Shown here: positions 51,525-59,246 of the stretch, one piece after another | Layout: each line of letters opens with the position of its first letter | Position numbering within the stretch: position 1 is the stretch's first letter | Assembly (NCBI GenBank): GCA_041394885.1 | Contig: JAWKHI010000001.1 | Location: 372,001-436,000, forward strand | From: DSOI01 sp041394885 | GTDB taxonomy: Bacteria; Acidobacteriota; Terriglobia; Bryobacterales; Bryobacteraceae | Reading direction: 5' to 3' | DNA: 64,000 nt | Notes under the pieces: generated by a model | Told to the model about the DNA's origin: nothing | Database searches by the model: none | Seen by the model: the letters and a program-made list of their open reading frames with translations, nothing else | Translations under genes and position numbers: made by a program

Positions 51525-53174
51525 CTAGTGGTGTCCCCCTCCTCCTTCGACATATGCGTAGGCTTCTTCCTTCACCACCGGAACCGTGAGGAAATTCTCC
51601 GTGATCGGCGGCGACTGGATTTGCCACTCGAGCCCCTTGGCGCCCCACGGGTTCGGTCCAGCATCCTTCCCCTTATACAGGGAATGCACGAAGTAGAACG
51701 CGGGCAACAGGTAGCCCATCGCGAGAACGCTGGCCCCGACGGTGGACATCACGTTGAGCACCTGAAACTCTTCCGGATACGCGTGATAGCGCCGCGGCAT
51801 GCCGAGGTACCCGACGATGAACTGCGGGAAGAAGGTGAAGTTGAAACCGGCGAAGATCAGCAGCGCCGACAAGCGCGCCCAGCCGTCGCTGTACATCTTG
51901 CCGGTCATCTTCGGCCACCAGTAATGCAGGCCGCCCATGTATCCGAAGATCGCGGACCCCACCATGATGTAGTGGAAGTGGGCCACCACGAAATAGGTGT
52001 CGTGCATGTGGATGTCGAGCGCGACCGTGGCGAGAAACAGCCCCGTCAGGCCGCCAATAGTGAACATCCCAATGAACCCGAACGCGTACAGCATCGGAGC
52101 TTCGTAGGAGATGGACCCTTTATACATGGTGGCCATCCAGTTCCAAACCTTGATCGCCGACGGTATGCCGACAAGAAACGTGAGGAACGAGAAAACCATG
52201 CCGGCGTAAACGGACTGCCCGGAGGTGAACAGGTGATGGCCCCACACGATGAAGCTGATCACCGCGATCGCCACCGACGACATCGCCACGAAATGATAGC
52301 CGTAGACACGGCGCCGGCAGAACGCGGCCACCAGTTCGCTCATCACACCCATCGGCGGAAGAATCATCACGTAGACGGCCGGGTGCGAGTAGAACCAGAA
52401 CAGGTGCTGCATCAGAATCGGATCACCGCCCATCTTGGGATCGAAGAACCCGAAGTGCAGCGCGCGTTCGAGCGCAACCAGGATGAGCGTGATCGCCACC
52501 ACCGGCGTGCCCAGAATCTGGATGATGCTGGTGGCGTATTGCGCCCACAGGAACAGCGGCATGCGTCCCCAGGTAAGGCCGGGCGCACGCATCTTATGGA
52601 TGGTAACGAGGAAGTTCAATCCGGTGAGAATCGACGAGAAGCCGGCAAAGAACGCGCCCATGATGGCGCTCAGAACCGCACCGTTGGAGAACGTGCTCGA
52701 ATACGGGGTATAGAACGTCCAGCCGGTGTCGACACCGCCCGAGAAGGCTGCCACCAGCGCGAACACCGCTCCGATGATATAGCAGTACCAGCTCAGCAGA
52801 TTGATCTTCGGAAAGGCCAGATCCCTCGCCCCGCACATGATCGGAACCAGAAAGTTACCGAGCGTGGCCGGAATGGAGGGGATCAGAAAGAAGAACACCA
52901 TCGCGATGCCGTGCATCGTGAAGGCGCGATTGTAGCCGTCGGCGGTCAGCAAATCGCCTTTCGGCGTCAGCAGTTCCAGCCGGACCAGCATGGCGAAAAA
53001 GCCGCCGATTGCGAAAAAGACTGAAATCGAGATCAGGTACATGATCGCGATTCGCTTATGGTCCACCGTGAGAAGCCAGGACGACAACCCGCTGGTTGCG
53101 TTGAGATAGTTCTTCCCGCCCCCGGCTGCCGGCGGCGGCACGGCCGCGTGCGGACCCGCCATGGTCGTACTCAT
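51525..53174 (-). CDS. ctaD: Cytochrome c oxidase subunit I (haem-copper oxidase, type A2)
   Basis: The 549-residue protein has the haem and copper ligands of the A family: His in AFTMHGIAMVFF, FWFYSHPAVYVMILP, VWGHHLFTSG and VVAHFHYIMVG. The usual Glu of GHPEVY is absent. It is replaced by the Tyr-Ser pair in YSHPAV, which defines the A2 subtype described in comparative studies. K-channel Lys is in AIKVWNW and the D-channel-entry Asp in GARDLAFPKIN. It reduces oxygen to water and pumps protons. Its start overlaps the subunit II stop by ATGA. Confidence 0.95.
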   Translation of the reverse strand: MSTTMAGPHAAVPPPAAGGGKNYLNATSGLSSWLLTVDHKRIAIMYLISISVFFAIGGFFAMLVRLELLTPKGDLLTADGYNRAFTMHGIAMVFFFLIPSIPATLGNFLVPIMCGARDLAFPKINLLSWYCYIIGAVFALVAAFSGGVDTGWTFYTPYSSTFSNGAVLSAIMGAFFAGFSSILTGLNFLVTIHKMRAPGLTWGRMPLFLWAQYATSIIQILGTPVVAITLILVALERALHFGFFDPKMGGDPILMQHLFWFYSHPAVYVMILPPMGVMSELVAAFCRRRVYGYHFVAMSSVAIAVISFIVWGHHLFTSGQSVYAGMVFSFLTFLVGIPSAIKVWNWMATMYKGSISYEAPMLYAFGFIGMFTIGGLTGLFLATVALDIHMHDTYFVVAHFHYIMVGSAIFGYMGGLHYWWPKMTGKMYSDGWARLSALLIFAGFNFTFFPQFIVGYLGMPRRYHAYPEEFQVLNVMSTVGASVLAMGYLLPAFYFVHSLYKGKDAGPNPWGAKGLEWQIQSPPITENFLTVPVVKEEAYAYVEGGGGHH

Positions 53175-54160
53175 TGCTTCCCTCCTTTAGCGCCGGCTTT
53201 GGTCGTGCCGGCCGCCGGGCCTGGTGCCTGCTCCTTGGTCAGTGACTTGATGTAGGCCACCACCTGCAGGATTCCGTCCTCGGAGATTTGCCCCTGAAAC
53301 GTCGGCATCTCCTGATTCTGGTACCCGGCCACCACCTTGGCCTGCGGCCGCAAAATCGATTCCCGCAGGTAGCTCTCATCCACCGTCACCCGCTGGCCGT
53401 TTGCCAGAAGAACCGGCTGGTTCATGATGTCCTTCAGCGTCGGGCAGCGGCCCGAGTTGTCTTCCTTGTGACAGCTTGCGCAACCCAAGCGGTTGAACAG
53501 CCGCTCGCCGGCTTGGGCCATCGTTTCCCCGCGCTGCACTCCGGCGAGCCATGCCTCGTAATCGGCGGGCTCCATCACATGCACCCATCCGATCATGCCC
53601 GAATGTTGGTTGCCGCAATATTCGGCGCAGAACAGGTGATACTTGCCAACCTTGGTCGGCTGGAACCACATCGTCGAATACATCCCCGGAACCACGTCTT
53701 TCTTGATGCGGAACGCCGGAATGTAGAACGAGTGGATCACGTCCTCGGTGGTCATCGTCAGCCTGACGGCGCGCCCCACCGGCACGTGCAGTTCATTGAT
53801 CTCGCGGTGGCCTTCCGGATGCTGGGTTTTCCACATCCACTGCTTGCCCACCACGTACATCTCCATCGCGCCTTCCGGCGGGGTGTAGTTGCGGAAAAAG
53901 ATCACCGCGCCCCATCCGAACATGATCACGCACAGGATCAACGGCGGCACAGACCATGCCACTTCGAGCAGCATGGACTCGCCCAGGTGCGGAGGCACCT
54001 CATCGGCTCTCCGGCGCCGGTATTTCACGGCGAACCAGGCGCAGCCGGTGAAGATCACGATCGTGAAAAACACCGACATCCCGATCAGGAAAAAATATAA
54101 GTTGTCCACCCCACCGGCCGCGGTGGAAGCGGCTTCAGGAAATAACGGGAAGCTCCACAT
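53171..54160 (-). CDS. ctaC: Cytochrome c oxidase subunit II with fused cytochrome c (caa3 type)
   Basis: The 329-residue protein has two membrane helices (about 22-45 and 70-92). A CuA domain follows with the ligands His in DVIHSFYIPAF and Cys/Glu/Cys/His/Met in CAEYCGNQHSGM. A cytochrome c domain comes last, with haem motif CASCH and axial Met probably in NQEMPTF. The fusion defines a caa3 oxidase that takes electrons directly from ACIII cytochromes. The start overlaps the SCO gene end by 26 nt. No lipobox is apparent. Confidence 0.95.
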   Translation of the reverse strand: MWSFPLFPEAASTAAGGVDNLYFFLIGMSVFFTIVIFTGCAWFAVKYRRRRADEVPPHLGESMLLEVAWSVPPLILCVIMFGWGAVIFFRNYTPPEGAMEMYVVGKQWMWKTQHPEGHREINELHVPVGRAVRLTMTTEDVIHSFYIPAFRIKKDVVPGMYSTMWFQPTKVGKYHLFCAEYCGNQHSGMIGWVHVMEPADYEAWLAGVQRGETMAQAGERLFNRLGCASCHKEDNSGRCPTLKDIMNQPVLLANGQRVTVDESYLRESILRPQAKVVAGYQNQEMPTFQGQISEDGILQVVAYIKSLTKEQAPGPAAGTTKAGAKGGKQ

Positions 54161-54968
54161 GATTTTGCTTTCTGCGACCCCTGCGATATTGCGCGAACCA
54201 GAAAACCAGGAGGCCGAGGACGGTCGCCGCGCCGCCGGCCCGCAGGATATTCATGATGACCAAACTGTATTTACCGGTGGCCGGATCGTAATGGAAGCAG
54301 TACAGCAGCACTTGATCGACCGCATTGCCGATCCTGCCCTGCGCCGCCTCCACCAACCCCAGCCGCAAATCGCGCGCCGAATACTCGACGCCGAAAAAAT
54401 ACTGCGCCAGCCGCCCCTCGGGCGTGGCAACCATAATCGTGCTCGCGTGTGCCCATTGCCGCGTCGTCTCGTCGCGACGGAAGCGGAAACCGGCCGCTTC
54501 GGTGACGCGCTTGATATTGACCGCGTCGCCGGTCAAGAAATGCCAGCCCTGCTCCGCACCCGGACGGTTGTACCGCTCCAGATACTCTTCCTTCTTCCGC
54601 AGCGCCAGATTAGGCGTCTCTTCCGGATCGAAGCTGATCGCCACCACGTCATAGTCGGCGCCAGCGTTGAGCTTCAGCGCGCGCGCCGCCCGCAACGTGC
54701 CGTTCAGCACCATCGTGCACAGCATCGGGCACTCGTAGTAAACCAGCGCCAGCACCACCGGACGCTTGCCGAACAACTGCCCGAGCCGGATCGCGTTGCC
54801 CTCTTCGTCAAGAAACTGCGCATCCATCGGCAACTGCGAATTCAGCTTCTGATCGATGCCCACGTCTTTCAACTGCCCGGGCGGCTCGGTCCCCGCGGGC
54901 ACACGAGCCACGTCGGCCCGGGCCGACAGCGCAATCAGAACCATCGCCGATGCCGCGCGCAGCTTCAT
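54135..54968 (-). CDS. SCO1/SenC copper chaperone
   Basis: The 277-residue protein has a signal peptide and a thioredoxin fold with the copper-binding CPMLC motif (VYYECPMLCTM) and the distant His in TRQWAHASTIMVA. A C-terminal membrane helix (AATVLGLLVFWFAQYRRGRR) anchors it. SCO proteins deliver copper to the CuA site of subunit II, whose gene follows directly. Confidence 0.92.
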   Translation of the reverse strand: MKLRAASAMVLIALSARADVARVPAGTEPPGQLKDVGIDQKLNSQLPMDAQFLDEEGNAIRLGQLFGKRPVVLALVYYECPMLCTMVLNGTLRAARALKLNAGADYDVVAISFDPEETPNLALRKKEEYLERYNRPGAEQGWHFLTGDAVNIKRVTEAAGFRFRRDETTRQWAHASTIMVATPEGRLAQYFFGVEYSARDLRLGLVEAAQGRIGNAVDQVLLYCFHYDPATGKYSLVIMNILRAGGAATVLGLLVFWFAQYRRGRRKQNHVELPVIS

Positions 54969-54970
54969 CG

Positions 54971-55390
54971 TTACTTCTTCGCCGCCTCCGCCGGTTTGGC
55001 TCCCGTCACGATCCCGGCGCCGCGATGGGCTACCGCCTTCATCGCCTCGGAAACCGGAATTCGGATCGCGCCGGAGTGGCTGTCCTTTTGATAAGTGGTG
55101 AGCATCTCCTGCTCGGCGGCGCGGAACTGCTTCAGGTTGCCGGGTTCGTCCACCAGCAATTGCGGACCGGGCGCGATCTCCCGGTTCATCTCCATGGTGG
55201 TCACTTGGCGGCCGAGGTCCACGGGAAGGCTCGACAGCGCCTTGTACATGCCGTACATCAGCCCGAACGCGATCAGGACGGTGATGAAAACCGCCCAGCC
55301 CGATTTGATGACCGCGCTGAGGTTGGCGTCCCGCAGCTCATATTTCGGCTGCTCGCTGCCGGAGCCGTGCGAAGGTTCGTGTCCGCTCAT
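54971..55390 (-). CDS. Small membrane protein of the ACIII-oxidase cluster
   Basis: The 139-residue protein has one membrane helix (SGWAVFITVLIAFGLMYGMY) and a periplasmic segment with PQLLVDEPGNLKQFRAAEQE and SGAIRIPVSEAMKAVAHRG. Short proteins with this pattern recur in ACIII-oxidase operons of other Acidobacteria, as far as I recall; function is unknown. It starts 1 nt after actF ends. Confidence 0.75.
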   Translation of the reverse strand: MSGHEPSHGSGSEQPKYELRDANLSAVIKSGWAVFITVLIAFGLMYGMYKALSSLPVDLGRQVTTMEMNREIAPGPQLLVDEPGNLKQFRAAEQEMLTTYQKDSHSGAIRIPVSEAMKAVAHRGAGIVTGAKPAEAAKK

Positions 55391-55391
55391 C

Positions 55392-56624
55392 TCAGTGATG
55401 ACCTCCCGTCAGCCGCGCCACTTCCACCGGAACCACCGGACGCTGGCCGAGCAGGTAGGCGAACAGGCCCACCCAAAGCCCGCCGATGGCCACCGGCGCC
55501 GCAACGTCCAGCCAGTGGATCATATGGTGGCCGGCTTCTTTCACCTCGTGGAAGCCGGGCGCGATCAGCCACACCAGATCCAGCAGCCGCATCACCAGCA
55601 TGAAGGCGGCGATCTGGACCAGAATCCCTTTATTCTTCTTGTTGAACCGCATCAGCAACAGGAAGAACGGCACCGCGAAGTGGAACGTCATGATCACCAG
55701 CGAAACCGCCTGCCACATGCCCGTGCCCCGCTTGAGGTACCACACCGTTTCTTCGGGCAGGTTTCCGGACCAGATGATCAGGAACTGCGAGAAGTTCACA
55801 TACGCCCACAAGACCACGAACGCAAACAGCAGCGTACCGAGGTCGTGAAAATGTTTCGGCTTCAGCAGCCCGGCCATCGGCTCGCTGTCGGAGAGGATCC
55901 GCACCACGATGATCAGGAATGCCATTGTCGCCAGCGCGCCGCCGATGATGTACAGCACACCGTACATGGTGGACGGCCAATGCGGCTCGATCGACATACC
56001 GAGGTCGAAGGCGGCGAACGTCAGCGTCATGCCATGAATCAGAATGCCTGGGCCGCTCAACGCCCGCAGTTTGTTTTTAGCCTCTTCCCCGCCGCCGTTT
56101 TCCTGCTCGCGGGACCACTTGTTCAACAGGTATCCCATCAGCGTCCAAACCGCGAAGTAAAAGATCATGCGCCCGGTGAAGAAGCCCGGATTCAGCCAGG
56201 CCGACTTGTGTATCAGAATAGGATCGTGCGCCACATGTTCCGGACGCGCCCATTCATACAGCGTGGGCAGGTTGAGCAGAATCGGAATCATCAGCAGCGC
56301 ATTGAACGGAATCGTCCGCGCGCCGGCTTCGAGGAGCCGCCGGATGATCACGCCCCATTGCCCGCCCACCAAATGGTGGAGGAACAACAGCGCGTTGCAG
56401 GTCACCGCGATCAGAAGCCAATAGATGAATCCGATCAGATACGAACGAAGGAACTGTTCGGAGTTCGACATTAATCCGGCCAGGCACGCCACCACGCCGA
56501 GCAGGCCGACGAAGAAGGCCTTGTTGCGGAGTCCGATGAGCCCGGTGATGGAGGTGGAGTCGCTCGCGGCCGGCGCCGGAGCGGATGAGTGATCGTGTGA
56601 GTGAGAGTTGTGATGGCTGCTCAT
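55392..56624 (-). CDS. actF: Alternative Complex III subunit ActF (NrfD-like membrane protein)
   Basis: The 410-residue protein has a His-rich N-terminus and about ten membrane helices. It belongs to the NrfD-related quinol-interacting family, paralogous to ActC but lacking part of its quinone site in known structures. Features include HHLVGGQWGVIIRRLLEAGA, PGILIHGMTLTFAAFDLGMS and SQFLIIWSGNLPEETVWYL. The start at 56624 follows the actE stop by 2 nt; the frame is open further upstream but overlaps actE. Confidence 0.92.
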   Translation of the reverse strand: MSSHHNSHSHDHSSAPAPAASDSTSITGLIGLRNKAFFVGLLGVVACLAGLMSNSEQFLRSYLIGFIYWLLIAVTCNALLFLHHLVGGQWGVIIRRLLEAGARTIPFNALLMIPILLNLPTLYEWARPEHVAHDPILIHKSAWLNPGFFTGRMIFYFAVWTLMGYLLNKWSREQENGGGEEAKNKLRALSGPGILIHGMTLTFAAFDLGMSIEPHWPSTMYGVLYIIGGALATMAFLIIVVRILSDSEPMAGLLKPKHFHDLGTLLFAFVVLWAYVNFSQFLIIWSGNLPEETVWYLKRGTGMWQAVSLVIMTFHFAVPFFLLLMRFNKKNKGILVQIAAFMLVMRLLDLVWLIAPGFHEVKEAGHHMIHWLDVAAPVAIGGLWVGLFAYLLGQRPVVPVEVARLTGGHH

Positions 56625-56626
56625 CG

Positions 56627-57256
56627 CTAGTGGTGAGCCTCCTGGGAATTTGCGGCCTGCGCGGCGCCCGGGGCGGGCACGGCCTTGCCGGAATCGAGTT
56701 GCGAACGAAGACTTTCGGGAACGTCGTCGATGGTGGCCAACCGGCTGTATTGCAGTGCCCGGATGTAGGCGATGATCGCCCACCGGTCGGCAACCGGAAC
56801 GCGCGAGGCATAGCTCGCCATAGCGCCGAATCCATTGCTGATCACATCGAAGTAGTAGCCCGAGGGTTGATTGCGCAGCTTGTCGCTATGGTAGCTGGGC
56901 GGATGCTTGAAGCCGCGCTGCACCACCATGCCCTCGCCGTCGCCGCCGCCCCCGTGGCAGGGCGAGCAGTAGATGTTGAACCGCTGCTGGCCGCGTGTGA
57001 GCAACGCCTCGGTCACCGGCACCGGGATATCGCTGATGAAATCGTTGCCCACCTTACCCTTGAACATTCGGGTATCGGTCTTCAGCTTGCCCCAGGCCAC
57101 GGTGCCTTCGATAATCGGCCGAGACGCGCGCCCATCGGGAAAGAAAGTGCTCTTGGCCAGCGGACGGTACCGGGGCGGGTCATGCATGTCCTGGCGACAG
57201 GACATCAACCCCACGCCCAGCAGGGCCACCGACGCGAGAAGGAGATTACTTCGCAA
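56627..57256 (-). CDS. actE: Alternative Complex III subunit ActE (monohaem cytochrome c lipoprotein)
   Basis: The 209-residue protein has a lipoprotein-like signal (LLLASVALLGVGLMSC) and one haem motif, FNIYCSPCHGGGGDGEG, with a later Met as probable axial ligand (AMASYASRVP). TTG at 57256 was chosen as start because a strong ribosome site AAGGAGG lies 9 nt upstream. It overlaps the actD stop by 11 nt, so translation is coupled. ActE passes electrons within ACIII. Confidence 0.9.
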   Translation of the reverse strand: MRSNLLLASVALLGVGLMSCRQDMHDPPRYRPLAKSTFFPDGRASRPIIEGTVAWGKLKTDTRMFKGKVGNDFISDIPVPVTEALLTRGQQRFNIYCSPCHGGGGDGEGMVVQRGFKHPPSYHSDKLRNQPSGYYFDVISNGFGAMASYASRVPVADRWAIIAYIRALQYSRLATIDDVPESLRSQLDSGKAVPAPGAAQAANSQEAHH

Positions 57257-57830
57257 TTTCCACAACCTCCTTGGCAGGCTGCGCCTCGAGCAGCCGCCGC
57301 GTGGCGTCACGGTCGAACTTCGGATCTTCCGTTTCGATGCACAGGAAATACCGGTCCTGCGAAGCCAACGCGAACCGTGGATTGTTCCACACCGGATGAT
57401 AGGGCATCGGCAACCCGTTCAAAGCGATCATCCCGAACACCGCGGCGAAGGCGGCGAACAGGATCGACATCTCGAAGACCGGCGGAACATACGCCGGCCA
57501 ACTGAAGTGCGGTTTTCCGCCGATGTTCATCGGGTAGGAAATGATGGTGATGTAGTACATCAGCGCGAACCCGGACAAGCAGCCGAACAGTCCGCCGCAG
57601 AGAACCACCTTCTGCAGCGTCTCGTTTTCCCAGCCGAGCGCCTCGGTCAGATCGTGAATCGGCACGGGTGTGTAGGCGTCCATCTTCTTGTAACCGGCGT
57701 CGCGCGCGTTGCGGCACGCCGTCAGAAGATCTTCCTGGGTGTCGAATTCGGCCATGATGCCGAATAGCTGCTCGCCCGGGATCGGCGCCGGAGACTGCGC
57801 CAGTTGCGGATCGGTTGTGAGAGTCGGCAT
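57246..57830 (-). CDS. actD: Alternative Complex III subunit ActD (DUF3341)
   Basis: The 194-residue protein has two membrane helices (VVLCGGLFGCLSGFALMYYI; EMSILFAAFAAVFGMIALNG) between soluble parts (GIMAEFDTQEDLLTACRNAR; MPYHPVWNNPRFALASQDRY). This is the DUF3341/ActD form. It starts 1 nt after actC ends. Confidence 0.92.
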   Translation of the reverse strand: MPTLTTDPQLAQSPAPIPGEQLFGIMAEFDTQEDLLTACRNARDAGYKKMDAYTPVPIHDLTEALGWENETLQKVVLCGGLFGCLSGFALMYYITIISYPMNIGGKPHFSWPAYVPPVFEMSILFAAFAAVFGMIALNGLPMPYHPVWNNPRFALASQDRYFLCIETEDPKFDRDATRRLLEAQPAKEVVEIAK

Positions 57831-57831
57831 G

Positions 57832-59217
57832 TTAGTGACTCGCTCCCGTTTTCGCCGGCTTGATCAAAGTCCGGATTTCGAACATCGACATCATCGGAAG
57901 CACCCGGATGAAGATGAACATCATGGTGGTGAAGAAACCGAGCGTGCCGATGAAGGCCGCCCAATCCCATTTGGTCGGATAGTACATGCCCCAGCTCGAG
58001 GGCAGGAAGTCGCGGTGCAGGCTCATCGGGATAATTACGAAGCGTTCCAGCCACATCCCGACGCTCACGAACTGACTGACGATGAACAGCACCGTCGTCG
58101 ACCGCCGCGCCGATTTCGACCACAGCACCTGGATCGACAGGCAGTTGCAAACCCACAGCGCCCAGTAAAGCGGCGCATACGGTCCGCTGAACCGGTTTTG
58201 GATCATCGCGATTTCATATTCGTTGCCGCTGTACCAACCCATGAACACTTCGAGGAAGTACCCGTAGCAAACGATCATGCCCGTGGCCAGCATCACCTTG
58301 CCCATGTTTTCCAGATGCCGCACGGTGATGAAATCTTCGAGCCCGTACCATTTTCGAACTGGGATGGCCAGCGTCAACACCATCGCAAAACCGGCAAACA
58401 CGGCGCCAGCGACGAAGTAAGGCGGAAACACCGTGGTATGCCAGCCGGGCACGATGCCGGCCGCGAAGTCGAACGACACGATCGAGTGAACCGACAGCAC
58501 CAGCGGCGTCGAAAGGCCCGCCAGCAGCAGCGAAGCCATCTCATACCGGTGCCAGTGCTGCGCCGAACCGCGCCATCCGAGCGAAAGGACACCGTAGAGC
58601 TTCTTGACGAAAATCGAGCGCGCCCGGTCCCGCATCGTCGCCAGATCCGGAATCAGACCCGTGTACCAGAACAGGATCGAAACCGTGGCATAGGTGGATA
58701 CCGCGAACACGTCCCAGATCAGCGGGCTGCGCGGCTGCGGCCACAGCGCCATCGTATTGGGATAGGGCAGCAGCCAGTACGCCAGCCACGGACGCCCGGT
58801 GTGCGCCACCGGATACAGGCCCGCGCACATCACCGCGAAGATCGTCATCGCCTCGGCGAACCGAGAAATCGACATACGCCAATCCTGCCGCATCAGCAGC
58901 AGAATGGCCGAAATCAGCGTCCCTGCGTGGCCGATGCCGATCCACCAGACGAAGTTGATGATATCCAGACCCCAGCCCACCGGCTGGTTGATGCCCCACA
59001 ATCCGATGCCGCGCCCGAACAGATTGCCCAGCGCGAACGGCAGCAGTTGCATTACGCACAGGGCCACGAACAGCACCAGAAACCATTGCAATGGCGGGGT
59101 CCGCCGCAGGACGATATCGGCGACGTGCTCGGTGACCGTCGTGTTGCTATGTCCATGCTCGAGAACCGGATCCGGATGCTCGAGCGCTACAACGGCGGTT
59201 GATTGATGTTGCTCCAT
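57832..59217 (-). CDS. actC: Alternative Complex III subunit ActC (NrfD-type quinol oxidase membrane subunit)
   Basis: The 461-residue protein has about ten membrane helices of the NrfD/PsrC family, including INFVWWIGIGHAGTLISAIL, GLYPVAHTGRPWLAYWLLPY, VHSIVSFDFAAGIVPGWHTT and MWLERFVIIPMSLHRDFLPS. It carries the menaquinol oxidation site next to ActB in known ACIII structures. The upstream gap to actB is 29 nt. Confidence 0.94.
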   Translation of the reverse strand: MEQHQSTAVVALEHPDPVLEHGHSNTTVTEHVADIVLRRTPPLQWFLVLFVALCVMQLLPFALGNLFGRGIGLWGINQPVGWGLDIINFVWWIGIGHAGTLISAILLLMRQDWRMSISRFAEAMTIFAVMCAGLYPVAHTGRPWLAYWLLPYPNTMALWPQPRSPLIWDVFAVSTYATVSILFWYTGLIPDLATMRDRARSIFVKKLYGVLSLGWRGSAQHWHRYEMASLLLAGLSTPLVLSVHSIVSFDFAAGIVPGWHTTVFPPYFVAGAVFAGFAMVLTLAIPVRKWYGLEDFITVRHLENMGKVMLATGMIVCYGYFLEVFMGWYSGNEYEIAMIQNRFSGPYAPLYWALWVCNCLSIQVLWSKSARRSTTVLFIVSQFVSVGMWLERFVIIPMSLHRDFLPSSWGMYYPTKWDWAAFIGTLGFFTTMMFIFIRVLPMMSMFEIRTLIKPAKTGASH

Positions 59218-59246
59218 GCTCTAGTTCATCTCCATGCCGGCGGCGC

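Noticed and set aside
51504..53024. 506-codon open frame on the plus strand
   Set aside because: It is antisense to cytochrome oxidase subunit I, which has all its ligands.
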